Assembly: GCA_030765525.1 (NCBI GenBank)
Contig: JAVCCK010000027.1
Location: forward strand, 62,001-126,000
Reading direction: 5' to 3'
Source: Candidatus Lernaella stagnicola
Lineage (GTDB): Bacteria; Lernaellota; Lernaellaia; Lernaellales; Lernaellaceae
DNA: 64,000 bases
Part shown: positions 9,259-18,048 of the stretch, in pieces
Numbering within the stretch: position 1 is the first letter of the stretch
How the letters are laid out: every line of letters begins with the position of its first letter
Notes under the pieces: model-generated
Databases searched by the model: none
Told to the model about the DNA's origin: nothing
The model's input: the letters and a program-made list of their open reading frames with translations, nothing else
Program-made: the position numbers and the translations under genes

Positions 9259-9990
9259 ATGATTAAAGGACGACAGAAAAGTTTCGGGCAACGTTTGCAC
9301 GACGTCATCCAGACCCACGCGGGCGGCGTAGTGCGGCGTTTCGCGCAGGCCATCGGCGTGAATCATCAGGCGGTGCACAACTGGCTGTCCGAGGAAAGCC
9401 TGCCCAACGCCAAGGCTCTCGTGTCGCTGTGGAACGTCTACCGTGTCGATCCGTTGTGGTTGCTGACCGGGGAACAGAGCATTCACGGGCCCGTGGTCTT
9501 GCGCGTGGCGCCCGCGAGCGAAGCCTATGCCCAAACCGAAGACGCGCTGGAAGGCGATCTGGAACGCGAGCGCTTTGTGCCCATTCCGCTGCTGTCGAAG
9601 GAAAAGGCCGCCGGCACGCCGCGCGAAATTAGCGCCAACGACATCGAGGATTTCGTCGTCATCCACACCGATTGGGCGCCCCGCCCCGAAATGCTGACCT
9701 GCGTGCGGGTGGAAGACGACGCCATGCAGCCGGTCCTGGCCAAGGGAAGCATCGTGGCTGTCGACCACGGCAAGCGCGATCCGAAAAGGCTTAACGGCAA
9801 GCTTTGCGCTTTCCGCGTGCCCGGCGGCGTGGCGGTGCGCTGGTGCCACTTCCGGGATATCGATTACGTGGTCGGGTACCCGGAAAACCGCGCGGCGATC
9901 AAGCGCGGCGCCATGGTGATCTCCACCGGTGAAGAGGCCGCGGATTGCCTCGTGGGGCAAGTCGTTTGGTGGTGGGGTCGCTCAGCCTAG
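9259..9990 (+). CDS. XRE-type HTH regulator with S24/LexA-like domain lacking the Ser-Lys dyad
   Basis: 243 residues. An N-terminal lambda-repressor-like HTH (about 10-70) includes VVRRFAQAIGVNHQAVHNWL. The C-terminal half follows the S24 (LexA/CI/UmuD) fold. Where active members have G-D-S-M-x-P the protein has DDAMQP, so the catalytic Ser is replaced by Ala155. Where the catalytic Lys is expected, about 39 residues on, it has AVRWC, placing Arg194 there. It should therefore not self-cleave and may act as a constitutive or ligand-sensing repressor. It overlaps the convergent P1 peptidase gene by four bases. Its 243-residue length is normal for CI-like repressors. Confidence 0.8.
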   Translation: MIKGRQKSFGQRLHDVIQTHAGGVVRRFAQAIGVNHQAVHNWLSEESLPNAKALVSLWNVYRVDPLWLLTGEQSIHGPVVLRVAPASEAYAQTEDALEGDLERERFVPIPLLSKEKAAGTPREISANDIEDFVVIHTDWAPRPEMLTCVRVEDDAMQPVLAKGSIVAVDHGKRDPKRLNGKLCAFRVPGGVAVRWCHFRDIDYVVGYPENRAAIKRGAMVISTGEEAADCLVGQVVWWWGRSA

Positions 9991-10946
9991 AGATCGCTCA
10001 CGGCCGGTAGAATGCCGAAACCGTCCGCCTTTTGCACCGCCCGCACAATCGCTTCGGACACGGCGTCGGCCGCCATTTGGCCGATCGCGGGCAGGTCGGC
10101 GCCCTGGTTGCCGGTTGATAGGGCGAACACCACGTCGCCGTCGTAGGGGCCGTGGCAGGGCCGCACGGCTCGCGCCAAGCCGGTTTGCGCCATGCGGGCG
10201 ACGAATCCGGCCAGGTTCTTGTCGAGCTTGGCGTTGGTGGCCACGACGACCAGCACGGTGTTGTCGATCATCGAAAAGCCGGGACGCTGCGCCGGCGGGC
10301 GGGTGGACAGCACGCGGGCGATGTCGGCAAAGTTGCCGCCGGGTTCGCGCGCTCCCGCCACAATCGCGCCGGTCGCGCTGTCGATCACATCGCCCCAGGC
10401 GTTCACCGCCGCCAAGGCCCCGACGACCAAGCCGTCCTCCCTGGTCCGGGAGGCCGTGCCCACGCCGCCTTTCATCGCGCCGGCCAGCCCGAAGAGTTTG
10501 CCGACCGTCGCGCCGTGTCCCGCGCCGACCGAACCCTCGGCCGTTTCGATGCCGGCCGCCGCGAAGGCTTGGGCGGCCAGTTCCGGAGTCGGGACCGCCT
10601 CGCCGCTGCCGAAGCCCAAATCAAAAAGCGCCGCGCAGGGGACGATCGGCACCGGGCGCCCTGGAGTGGGCATACCCGCACCGCGCGCCGCGAGGGCGTC
10701 CATCACACCGGAAGAAGCTCCTAAACCGAAAGCACTGCCGCCGGTCAAGACGACGGCGTCCACGCGAGACAGCAAGTGTTGCGGCAATAGGGAATCGCAT
10801 TGCCGCGTGCTGACGGCGGCGCCGCGGCGATCCACCGACCCGACGGCGGGCGGATCACACCAGATGACGGTAACGCCTGTGCGACCCACGGCGTCGTGCG
10901 CGTGGCCGACGCGCAGGCCCGACACATCGGTGATGGATCCGGACAT
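9987..10946 (-). CDS. P1 family peptidase (DmpA/BapA-like aminopeptidase)
   Basis: 319 residues of the S58/DmpA-type N-terminal-nucleophile family, which hydrolyses N-terminal residues from small or beta-amino-acid peptides after autoproteolysis. Recognisable segments are ITDVSGLRVGHA at the N-terminus, VVLTGGSAFGLGASSGVM near residue 65-80, GSVGAGHGATVGKL near 142 and MKGGVGTAS near 160. I do not assign the nucleophile by eye. No signal peptide, so probably cytoplasmic. The start is ATG 10946; the Shine-Dalgarno is weak. It stands alone between divergent and convergent neighbours. Confidence 0.85.
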   Translation of the reverse strand: MSGSITDVSGLRVGHAHDAVGRTGVTVIWCDPPAVGSVDRRGAAVSTRQCDSLLPQHLLSRVDAVVLTGGSAFGLGASSGVMDALAARGAGMPTPGRPVPIVPCAALFDLGFGSGEAVPTPELAAQAFAAAGIETAEGSVGAGHGATVGKLFGLAGAMKGGVGTASRTREDGLVVGALAAVNAWGDVIDSATGAIVAGAREPGGNFADIARVLSTRPPAQRPGFSMIDNTVLVVVATNAKLDKNLAGFVARMAQTGLARAVRPCHGPYDGDVVFALSTGNQGADLPAIGQMAADAVSEAIVRAVQKADGFGILPAVSDL

Positions 10947-11005
10947 AAACTTTCTTTGCCTCCGCTTGGCTGGTTTCGCAGGTCAACCTAACTTATGATT
11001 TCGGC

Positions 11006-12454
11006 ATGGGCAAATCGCGCTGGCTTTGGGTGGTGTTCGCTGCAACGGTGTTGATTCGCGTCTGGGCCTTCGCGGCTTCGGACAACGGCATCGACTACCA
11101 CCACAACGCCTTCGACCGCCCCTTGTTCGTCGAAGGTTGGATCGAGCGGGGCGGTATCGTGCCCGATCCCGTGTACCCGCCGGTCCACTTTTACTTGCTG
11201 GCCGGCCTGCGGCTGATCGGCGGCGATCTGCTTCACGCCCCGCGTCTGCTTTCTCTTTTGTGCGCGCTTATCGCCTTTTGGCCGCTCGTGCGACTGACCG
11301 AGCGGTGGTTCGGCGAGCGGGCCGCGGTCTGGAGCGGATTGGCTTACGCCGTATTCCCGCTGGGCGTGCGGGTCGGCGTCGTGTCGCTGGAAGTGGCGCC
11401 GTACCTGTTGTTTCTCGCCCTGGCCTTCGAACGCTTCGGCAAAGCGTGGCTCGCCGGCGTAAGCGATCGTCGCGCTGCCTGGACCGGCGTCTTGTGGATG
11501 AATCTGGCGGCCGCGACCCGTTTCGAGGCGTGGATTCTCTTGCCGGTACTCGCCGCCTTTGCCTTGTGGCACGACCGCCGTCGCGGCTGGCTCGTGGCGC
11601 TTTTGCTCGGCGCGTTTCCGGTGGTCTGGCTGGTGTACGAATGGTCGATCACGGGGCATCCGTTTCATTTTCTGTCCGTCGCCGGCGGCGTCAGCCAGGT
11701 GCACATGCAGAACGTCAGCCTCGTGTCGCGTTTGACGGCGTGGCCGAGGATCGTGGCCGTGGCAACCGCGCCCGTGCCGGCCATCTTGGCGCTTTGCGGC
11801 GCGGCGGTGGCGGTAAGACAGCGTCGCGGGCTGTGGCTTCTGGTCGCGTTCGCCTTGAGTCTGGCGGTATTCACGGCGCGCACGACCATGGGCGCGTTCG
11901 GCACCAACGAAACGAAGTACGCCGCCGCGTTGGCGATGATGCTGCTGCCGTTCGCCGGTTTGTATATGGCTTCGGTGCAGGAATCTTTCGCCGGCGCGTC
12001 ACGCATCTTGATGGGCGTCGCCTTGGTGCTGCTCGTGGCCGGGCCGGCGCTGTACCAGGTGCGGGTCGACAATCAACGCTTCCGCGCCAGGCCCGATTTG
12101 CGCCAGGCCGCCGAGTGGTTGACCACGCACCGCGGCGATCGCGGCGTTGTGCTGGGTACCCGCGACCAAGGCTTCTTGCTGGTGCATGGCCGCATCCCGC
12201 CCGCCGCGCGGCGCTTGGCGCAAACAAACGACGACAGCGGCCGCATCAATGTCGGCCACCTGCGGCAACTGCTTAGCGCGCCGGGAGTTAAGCTGCTCGT
12301 GTACGACCGGTTGCCCGACGCGATGGATTTTCACCCCGTATTGAAGTTGCCCGAGGGGGATCGCGTGACGTGGTCCAACCTGCCTTTTCACCGCGTCTGG
12401 CGCAGCGGATCGTATGCCGTTTACGAGGTGGAAGGTACGCCCGTCGGCGGTTGA
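11006..12454 (+). CDS. GT39/ArnT-like membrane glycosyltransferase
   Basis: 482 residues. A short N-terminal helix is followed by a periplasmic loop (YHHNAFDRPLFVEGWIERGG) and about ten further helices, then a soluble C-terminal domain of about 120 residues. The layout and the YPPVHFYLLAGLRLIGG helix-loop resemble the PMT_2 (dolichyl-phosphate-mannose mannosyltransferase-like) family, which moves sugars from polyprenyl phosphate to lipid or protein acceptors at the outer face of the inner membrane. The usual DE pair of the first loop is not evident. It begins 59 bp from the divergent P1 peptidase gene. Donor and acceptor unknown. Confidence 0.65.
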   Translation: MGKSRWLWVVFAATVLIRVWAFAASDNGIDYHHNAFDRPLFVEGWIERGGIVPDPVYPPVHFYLLAGLRLIGGDLLHAPRLLSLLCALIAFWPLVRLTERWFGERAAVWSGLAYAVFPLGVRVGVVSLEVAPYLLFLALAFERFGKAWLAGVSDRRAAWTGVLWMNLAAATRFEAWILLPVLAAFALWHDRRRGWLVALLLGAFPVVWLVYEWSITGHPFHFLSVAGGVSQVHMQNVSLVSRLTAWPRIVAVATAPVPAILALCGAAVAVRQRRGLWLLVAFALSLAVFTARTTMGAFGTNETKYAAALAMMLLPFAGLYMASVQESFAGASRILMGVALVLLVAGPALYQVRVDNQRFRARPDLRQAAEWLTTHRGDRGVVLGTRDQGFLLVHGRIPPAARRLAQTNDDSGRINVGHLRQLLSAPGVKLLVYDRLPDAMDFHPVLKLPEGDRVTWSNLPFHRVWRSGSYAVYEVEGTPVGG

Positions 12455-12533
12455 CCTCTGCTCGCTTTCTTGACTTTTCCCGGGCGTCCCTACAGGATGG
12501 TCGCGCATTGTGGCGATAGTTTGGAGGTTTATC

Positions 12534-14978
12534 ATGATGACCCGTAAACAATGGATGGCGATCGTCGGCGCTTGGCTGGCGCTCGCATTTTTACTAACTG
12601 GTTTGGCCGCCTGCGGTGGCGGCGGTGACGATAACTCGGCCAACTTGGGCGGTGACGACGACGCGAGCGCCACGGACGACGACGACATGCCGACGCCGGG
12701 TCCGGGCGATGACGACGATGATGACGACGACACGACACCGGGCGACGACGACACGACGCCGGGTGATGACGATACGACGCCGGGCGATGACGACACCACG
12801 CCGGGCGACGACGACGACGACGACACCACACCCGGTGATGACGACGATGACGACACCACACCCGGTGATGACGACGACGACGACGACGACACGACACCCG
12901 GCGATGACGATGATGATGACGATGACGATGATGACAATGATGACGACGACACAACGCCGTCGCTCGGTGGCGTCCCGATATTCTCCGCCCTGCGCAGCCT
13001 TTACGGCGGCAACGACGGCACTAAGGGGTATTTCATCCATCTGGAATGGCTGGAGGCCGTGGATCCCGACGGCGAAGACATCATCTACAACATTTACGAA
13101 ACCGACGACCCGAACAACATGAGTTACGACACCCCGGCCTACACGACCGCGAATTTGGAATACGATGTGACGGGGTTCGCTTCGGGTGATTTCTACTGTT
13201 ATTCCGTGCGCGCCGAAGATGAAAGCGGCAACGAAGACGAGAACTCTTTCGTCAATTGCGCCGTGGCGGCCGACGCCTTCTATGTCGATGCGATCAACGG
13301 CGCCGATCCAGCCGCCGGCACGGCCGAGGATCCATTTGAAAGCCTCGACCAGGCCAACGACGAACTGCAAGGAACAGCGGCGGTCACCACCAATATCTAC
13401 ATCGCCGAGGGCACCTATGTCGGCGGTATCCTGCCGGTCAACGACTTGGTCGGCATCTACGGCGGCTGGCACAACGACACAAGCAAGGGCACGTGGACCC
13501 GCGATATCGACGCGTACCTGACCACCTTGAATCCGTCCTCCGGCACGGCCTTCGAAACCGCCAGCGCCACGACGATGATCGACGCATTTTCGCTTTCATG
13601 CGGCGGGGCGACGGGCATCGTCATGGGCCCCGGGTTGACTGCGGCGGCCAATGTCGTTTTCGACGCCTGCCCCATCGGCGTGTCGGTCACGGCGTCGGCA
13701 ACGGATCAAACGATCGGCGAGATTGCGCACAGTGAATTCGTCGGCGGCCTCAACGGCATCACCGGTGTCACCTCGACATCCGGTTCGGTCATCGTGGTTT
13801 CGTTCAACAACCATTTCGACGCGGTCGAAGAGCCGATCTCCATCACGCATAACAGCGGCGGAAGCATGGTCGCGCAAGCTTTCGGCAACACGATCGAGGA
13901 CGCGGAAACAGGCATTTCAATTGTAAGCGACAACGGCGAGGCCGCGGTGCAGATCTACGAAAACACGATCGTCGCTTCTTCCGACACAGCGATCTTTTTC
14001 TCGTCGGATTCGCCCGGTGCGAGCCAATTCGTGCAGATCGGCGACAACCGCATCGTTTACTCAGCCAACTACGGCATTCACATCAACTCGACCAACGGCG
14101 GCGACGAGTCCACGGTGTTCCTCGAGCGAAACACGCTGGTCTCCAACGCGAAGGGTGTGTTCCTCGAGGCGATCGAGGATGCCGGCGACTCTTCGTTCGG
14201 GACCTATCGAGTCTCGAACAACCTCGTGGTCGGCGGTGAGAACGGCATCTTGCTGGAGTTCACCAACAACGGACTCTCTGATTTGGAATTCGTACCGTGG
14301 ATATTGAACAATGCCGTGATGAACGCGTCGGATGACGGCATTCATATGCTGGTCAATCAAACCGGCGGTTCCCTGGAACCCTCGCCGCGGATCTTCAACA
14401 ACGATGTATTCGGTTGCGACGGTTCGGGACTCTATTTCAGCTTCCAGCCGCCCAGCCCCACGGGCGAGCCGCAGGTATACAACAACATCGTTTTGGACAA
14501 CGACCTCGAAGACATCACCGTATTCGCGGGCGTTCCCGGTGACCAAATCGCCTTCAACAACTACTCCACCGGCGACGGTTCCGGACCCGGCAACATCTCG
14601 GCCGACCCGATGATCACCCATTTGCCCAGCGGCTTCGACCGCACCGACGCCGTGGGTACCACCACGACCTTGGAAGTCGCCGTCGCGGGTGAGTACACCA
14701 CCGGCGAGTACATCGAGATCGACAATGACGGTGTCGCCCGGGAAATTACGGACGTAACCAGCACGACGATCACCTTCAGCCCGGCGTACTCGCGCGCGGT
14801 GCCCGCGGGCGCGGCGATTTTCCTGTGGGGCGCAAGCGACGATGTCGACGAGGACTTCACCTTGGTGACCGGTTCACCCTGCATTAATGCGGGCAACCCG
14901 GAAGGGGCTTTCAACGACCTGGACGGCACGCGCAACGACATGGGTGTCACCGGAGGCCAGTTCTACTCGCCGCGTTAA
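12534..14978 (+). CDS. Lipoprotein with poly-Asp stalk and parallel beta-helix domain
   Basis: I start at ATG 12534 because GGAGG lies six bases upstream; this gives 814 residues. The signal peptide ends in a lipobox with Cys27 (GLAAC). Directly behind it (about residues 40-142) is a low-complexity tract built of TTPGDDD-type units with Asp runs of 3 to 11. Then come a fibronectin-like segment (about 145-240), a DUF1565-like start (FYVDAINGADPAAGTAEDPF) and a long right-handed beta-helix region of N-N-x-V/I repeats. The end resembles the choice-of-anchor beta-helix family (CINAGNPEGAF). Probably surface displayed; polysaccharide binding or cleavage is possible but no catalytic residues are recognised. 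A strong terminator follows. Confidence 0.85.
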   Translation: MMTRKQWMAIVGAWLALAFLLTGLAACGGGGDDNSANLGGDDDASATDDDDMPTPGPGDDDDDDDDTTPGDDDTTPGDDDTTPGDDDTTPGDDDDDDTTPGDDDDDDTTPGDDDDDDDDTTPGDDDDDDDDDDDNDDDDTTPSLGGVPIFSALRSLYGGNDGTKGYFIHLEWLEAVDPDGEDIIYNIYETDDPNNMSYDTPAYTTANLEYDVTGFASGDFYCYSVRAEDESGNEDENSFVNCAVAADAFYVDAINGADPAAGTAEDPFESLDQANDELQGTAAVTTNIYIAEGTYVGGILPVNDLVGIYGGWHNDTSKGTWTRDIDAYLTTLNPSSGTAFETASATTMIDAFSLSCGGATGIVMGPGLTAAANVVFDACPIGVSVTASATDQTIGEIAHSEFVGGLNGITGVTSTSGSVIVVSFNNHFDAVEEPISITHNSGGSMVAQAFGNTIEDAETGISIVSDNGEAAVQIYENTIVASSDTAIFFSSDSPGASQFVQIGDNRIVYSANYGIHINSTNGGDESTVFLERNTLVSNAKGVFLEAIEDAGDSSFGTYRVSNNLVVGGENGILLEFTNNGLSDLEFVPWILNNAVMNASDDGIHMLVNQTGGSLEPSPRIFNNDVFGCDGSGLYFSFQPPSPTGEPQVYNNIVLDNDLEDITVFAGVPGDQIAFNNYSTGDGSGPGNISADPMITHLPSGFDRTDAVGTTTTLEVAVAGEYTTGEYIEIDNDGVAREITDVTSTTITFSPAYSRAVPAGAAIFLWGASDDVDEDFTLVTGSPCINAGNPEGAFNDLDGTRNDMGVTGGQFYSPR
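12651..12957 (+). repeat. Coding repeat for Asp-rich (TTPGDDD)n stalk
   Basis: Imperfect tandem repeats of 18-30 bases encode Thr-Thr-Pro-Gly plus 3-8 Asp. GAC and GAT codons are mixed irregularly, so the protein sequence rather than the DNA repeat appears to be conserved. Unit number is likely variable between strains. Confidence 0.9.
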
Positions 14979-15007
14979 TAATCGGCGACAAACCAACCGT
15001 TCCAACG

Positions 15008-15034
15008 AGGCGCCCCGCGGGGCGCCTTTTTCTT
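15008..15034 (+). terminator. Rho-independent terminator
   Basis: A nine-base stem (AGGCGCCCC / GGGGCGCCT, 15008-15027, two-base loop) is followed by TTTTTCTT. It ends the beta-helix lipoprotein transcript. Confidence 0.9.
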
Positions 15035-15100
15035 ACCTGGAACTTCCGTCTTCGGCATCTGTCAAAACCAGCTCAGTGACCAAATCACGGAGGTGCCGAT

Positions 15101-16006
15101 ATGCGCCGTTCATACTTTGCGGTGGTGGCCGTTTTGGCCTTGGCTTTTTTCGCAGGATGCCTGGCCGATGCTCCCGACCAATGGGCGGCGCCCGCCGCGG
15201 CCCCCGTGTCGGAGCACAGCAAGGATGACGACAAAGCCCGCGGCGAACCGCCGGAGGAAGCCGCCGACCCGGAACAGATGGGACATCGGGCCGCGCTGGT
15301 CAACAGAAAGCTTATCCGCACGGGTGAAGTCACCGTTCGCGTCAAAAGCGTCGACGACGCCCGCCGCGACTTGGAAGCCCGCGTTACGGCGGCGGGTGGC
15401 TACGTGGCCGACGTTTTGCATCAACGCGCCGGGGGCAATCGGCAACTCAATATCACGCTGCGACTGCCCGCGGAGGGATTCGGCGATTTCCTGCACACCC
15501 TGCGCAATCTCGGTGTGTTGGAAAGCGAGCGCGTAACGGTGCAGGACGTCACGGATTCTTGGATTGACCTGCGGCAGCGTATCGCCACGAAAGAAAAACT
15601 GGCCGCGCGCCTGGAGCAGCAGATTGCCGAGAAGACCTATCGTTTTCGCGACCTGTTGGAAGTCGAGAAAGAACTGGCCCGCCTACGCTACGAGATCGAA
15701 AGTCTCAAGGGCCAATTGCACGGCATGGACGATCGCGTCGCGTATTCAACCTTGCAGGTCCACTTGTACCAAGAAGTGATGCAGAAAATCGCGCCGCCCG
15801 ACAGCGTGTTTGCGCCGCTGCTCAACGCCATGGAAAACGCGGGCCCCCATTTCAAGGGAAGCTTGCGGGCCTTGATGGCATTTTTTGGTGGTGTGATTAC
15901 CGTGGTTGTGGTGATGGCGCCGTGGCTGCTGTTGGCCGGTTTGGGAATCTTGATTCTGGTGGCAATCATCCGCCGGACGCAGCGACGCAGCCGGCGATCC
16001 GCATAG
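15101..16006 (+). CDS. DUF4349 domain lipoprotein
   Basis: 301 residues. The signal peptide ends with lipobox AFFAGC (Cys20), followed by an Ala/Glu/Asp-rich linker. The DUF4349 domain (about 65-285) contains RTGEVTVRVKSVDDARRDLE, a central coiled coil (WIDLRQRIATKEKLAARLEQ through about residue 205) and DRVAYSTLQV, and the protein ends in a transmembrane helix (about 262-292) with a basic tail. The family combines coiled coil and C-terminal helix and is of unknown function. Having both a lipidated N-terminus and a C-terminal helix would tether it at both ends. CACGGAGG lies seven bases before the ATG. Its stop abuts the stop of the convergent amidase gene. Confidence 0.85.
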   Translation: MRRSYFAVVAVLALAFFAGCLADAPDQWAAPAAAPVSEHSKDDDKARGEPPEEAADPEQMGHRAALVNRKLIRTGEVTVRVKSVDDARRDLEARVTAAGGYVADVLHQRAGGNRQLNITLRLPAEGFGDFLHTLRNLGVLESERVTVQDVTDSWIDLRQRIATKEKLAARLEQQIAEKTYRFRDLLEVEKELARLRYEIESLKGQLHGMDDRVAYSTLQVHLYQEVMQKIAPPDSVFAPLLNAMENAGPHFKGSLRALMAFFGGVITVVVVMAPWLLLAGLGILILVAIIRRTQRRSRRSA

Positions 16007-17230
16007 CTACTCGGCGAGGCCGTTGACGGCGTCGTAATACAGAATCGCGTCAAACAATGCGTCGACGATACGTTTCTGCGTAGCGGGCTCGGTCAGTAGT
16101 TTCGCCTCGCGCGGGTTGGTGACGAAACCGACTTCAACGAGCACGGCGGGCATCTGCGCACCGGCCAACACGAAAAAGGGCGCTTGTTTGACGCCCCGAT
16201 TTTCCAACCGCATGGCCAAATCCAAACGCGCCTGCATCGCCACCGCCAACCGCTCGGACGCCGCAAGATTCTCGGTGCGAATCATGTCCTTGAGAATCGA
16301 ATCCAAATCGTCGCCGTCCCCCGGCGTTTCGCTGGGCAGAGGCATGAGGATTTCCGGCCCGTTTTCGGCGGCGGCCAGCGCGGCGGCCCGTTGGTCGGAT
16401 GATGTCAACGACAGAAAATACACTTCAAAACCCGTCGCGCTTCGCCGGTAGGCGCCATTGGCGTGAACGCTCACAAACATGTCGGCCCCGCGGGCGTTGG
16501 CCATGCCCGTGCGCTCGCTCAACGGAATGAAGGTGTCGTCGCTGCGCGTCAAGACCACGGCCGCAGTCGTCTCGCGACGCAGCCGGTCGGCCAGCGCCAG
16601 GGTGATGGCCAGGTTGATATCCTTCTCGCGAATACCCTGCGGACTGCAAGCGCCGGGGTCGTGTCCGCCGTGGCCCGCGTCAAGCACGATGCGGTTCACG
16701 CTGAGCATGCGATGCCGGCCGAATGCGCTATCGAGATACAACTGCGGGCTGACGGCCGGCGCGGTGGTGGGCTGCAAGGCCGCCAGTTTCACATCGCGAC
16801 CGGTCAGCTTCGGTAAAGCGCGTAGGAAAAACGCCGTGGGTAACGATAACCGCCCGTCAAGAAAAAGCGGCGCCGCACCCAGGTCCATCATGCCGCCGTC
16901 GACGATGGCCGTGGTTGTAAACAAGGTCGCCGAAGCCCGCCGGTCGCCGAAGCGAATGGTCAAGCGGCGGCTGTCGGCGTGCCACTGCGCCTTGCCGCCC
17001 AACTTTTCCAGCAACGCCTCGGCCGGAAAAAACACGACGTCGCCTACGCGATAGACGTCGTTGACCGGGAAGGCCTCGTCGCCAATATGCAACTCCGCCG
17101 TGCCGGCCCAGGCGGGGCCGATCATCAGGCACCAGGCGGCCAGTAACAGGCCTACTCGTGCGACAGCTCGCAGTATGTCATCCCTTCGGTGTTCAAGCAG
17201 TGACCGATGTTGCCCTGCGGGTCGACGCAA
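16007..17230 (-). CDS. N-acetylmuramoyl-L-alanine amidase (Amidase_3)
   Basis: Cleaves the amide bond between MurNAc and the stem peptide in periplasmic peptidoglycan. The zinc-dependent Amidase_3 domain (about 185-400) shows VLDAGHGGHDPG (His ligand), IREKDINLAI (Glu ligand), FVSVHANGA (His ligand) and LVEVGFVTNP (catalytic Glu). An N-terminal copper-amine-oxidase-N-like segment (about 55-105) may bind the wall. The signal sequence VGLLLAAWCLMIGPAWAG starts about residue 27 of this frame. The only ATG before it gives a 79-base overlap with the upstream isoaspartyl peptidase gene, so the true start may be a rare codon closer to the signal peptide. Probably third gene of its operon. Confidence 0.85.
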   Translation of the reverse strand: MRRPAGQHRSLLEHRRDDILRAVARVGLLLAAWCLMIGPAWAGTAELHIGDEAFPVNDVYRVGDVVFFPAEALLEKLGGKAQWHADSRRLTIRFGDRRASATLFTTTAIVDGGMMDLGAAPLFLDGRLSLPTAFFLRALPKLTGRDVKLAALQPTTAPAVSPQLYLDSAFGRHRMLSVNRIVLDAGHGGHDPGACSPQGIREKDINLAITLALADRLRRETTAAVVLTRSDDTFIPLSERTGMANARGADMFVSVHANGAYRRSATGFEVYFLSLTSSDQRAAALAAAENGPEILMPLPSETPGDGDDLDSILKDMIRTENLAASERLAVAMQARLDLAMRLENRGVKQAPFFVLAGAQMPAVLVEVGFVTNPREAKLLTEPATQKRIVDALFDAILYYDAVNGLAE

Positions 17231-18033
17231 ATCAAACCGGCCCGACCGCCGATTTTCCCCAACTCCTCCATTCCCAGGCGGGCCGCCTGCATGGCGTCGT
17301 GGCCGTTACGCATGAAATCGACGATGGACTTGGCGAGGCACACTTTGATTATGTACTCGCCGGTGCCGGTACAACTCACGCCGCCGAACTCGCTGGCGTA
17401 GGTGCCGCAACCGATCATGGGTACGTCGCCCACGCGGCCGGGCAGGTCAAATTTCAATCCACCGGTGCTGGTGCCCGCGGCAATATGGTGATCCGCGTCC
17501 AACGCCACGCAACCCACGGTGCCCAGCGCCTCTTCCTGCGGCATGGCCCGACGGAGGTTCTCGACCATGTCGCGCCTATCGGCACGCAGGTATTTACGGC
17601 GCAGGTTCAGCCACAGCATGAGCTTCTCATCGGTGCGCGGATCGTAGGGCCTGAAGCCTTCGGAGCGCGCGTACTCCGTGGCCAGATCGCCTTCGAGTAC
17701 CGAGTGAAAAGACAAATCCATCAAGCGTCGCGCCACGCGGATCGGATTGCGCACTTCGGAAATGCCGATAACGGCGCCGACCTTCAACGCATCGTCCATG
17801 ATCGATGCATCCATGCGCACGATGCCGTCGAGTTGGACGTAGCTGCCGGTGCCCGCGTTGAGCAACGGCGCGTCTTCCATAATCGAAATCGCCTTGGTGG
17901 CCGCGTCCACGGCGGCGCCCCCCTTTTGCATAATCTTCATCCCGGCCTGGGCGGCGCGGCGCACCACGGCGTTGCGTTTGTCGTAATCCGGGCCGCGGGG
18001 CCCGGCCCCGCCATGACAGACGATGCGTAACAT
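17152..18033 (-). CDS. Isoaspartyl peptidase / L-asparaginase (T2 Ntn-hydrolase)
   Basis: 293 residues. An autocatalytically processed enzyme that removes N-terminal beta-aspartyl residues or deamidates asparagine. Family marks are VCHGGAG at the N-terminus, APLLNAGTGSYVQLDG near 55-70, and the processing site GTVGCVALD, where Thr172 would become the N-terminal nucleophile of the beta chain, followed by AAGTSTGG. No signal peptide, so cytoplasmic. It lies 15 bases after an unknown-function gene and overlaps the amidase frame, suggesting one transcript. A link to recycling of isoaspartyl peptides is the simplest reading. Confidence 0.88.
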   Translation of the reverse strand: MLRIVCHGGAGPRGPDYDKRNAVVRRAAQAGMKIMQKGGAAVDAATKAISIMEDAPLLNAGTGSYVQLDGIVRMDASIMDDALKVGAVIGISEVRNPIRVARRLMDLSFHSVLEGDLATEYARSEGFRPYDPRTDEKLMLWLNLRRKYLRADRRDMVENLRRAMPQEEALGTVGCVALDADHHIAAGTSTGGLKFDLPGRVGDVPMIGCGTYASEFGGVSCTGTGEYIIKVCLAKSIVDFMRNGHDAMQAARLGMEELGKIGGRAGLICVDPQGNIGHCLNTEGMTYCELSHE

Positions 18034-18048
18034 GGATTAGTCTCCGGT

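Noticed and set aside
9109-9960. Upstream extension of the 8.3 kb methyltransferase frame
   Set aside because: It runs antisense through the HTH/S24 regulator and has no homology-like character; GTG 9108 with a good Shine-Dalgarno starts the domain properly.
9259-9990. Prophage remnant, suggested by the CI-like regulator
   Set aside because: No other phage gene, attachment repeat or integrase nearby; neighbours are housekeeping or envelope genes.
11999-12952. Long minus-strand frames rich in Ser or Val/Ile opposite the Asp tract (also at 12594-13472, 26021-26461 and 59755-60006)
   Set aside because: They are complements of the GAC/GAT repeats; low complexity, no start context, and the plus strand has a signal peptide and known folds.
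12651-12957. CRISPR-like array
   Set aside because: The periodicity is a coding repeat in frame with a lipoprotein; there are no spacers of constant length and no cas genes.
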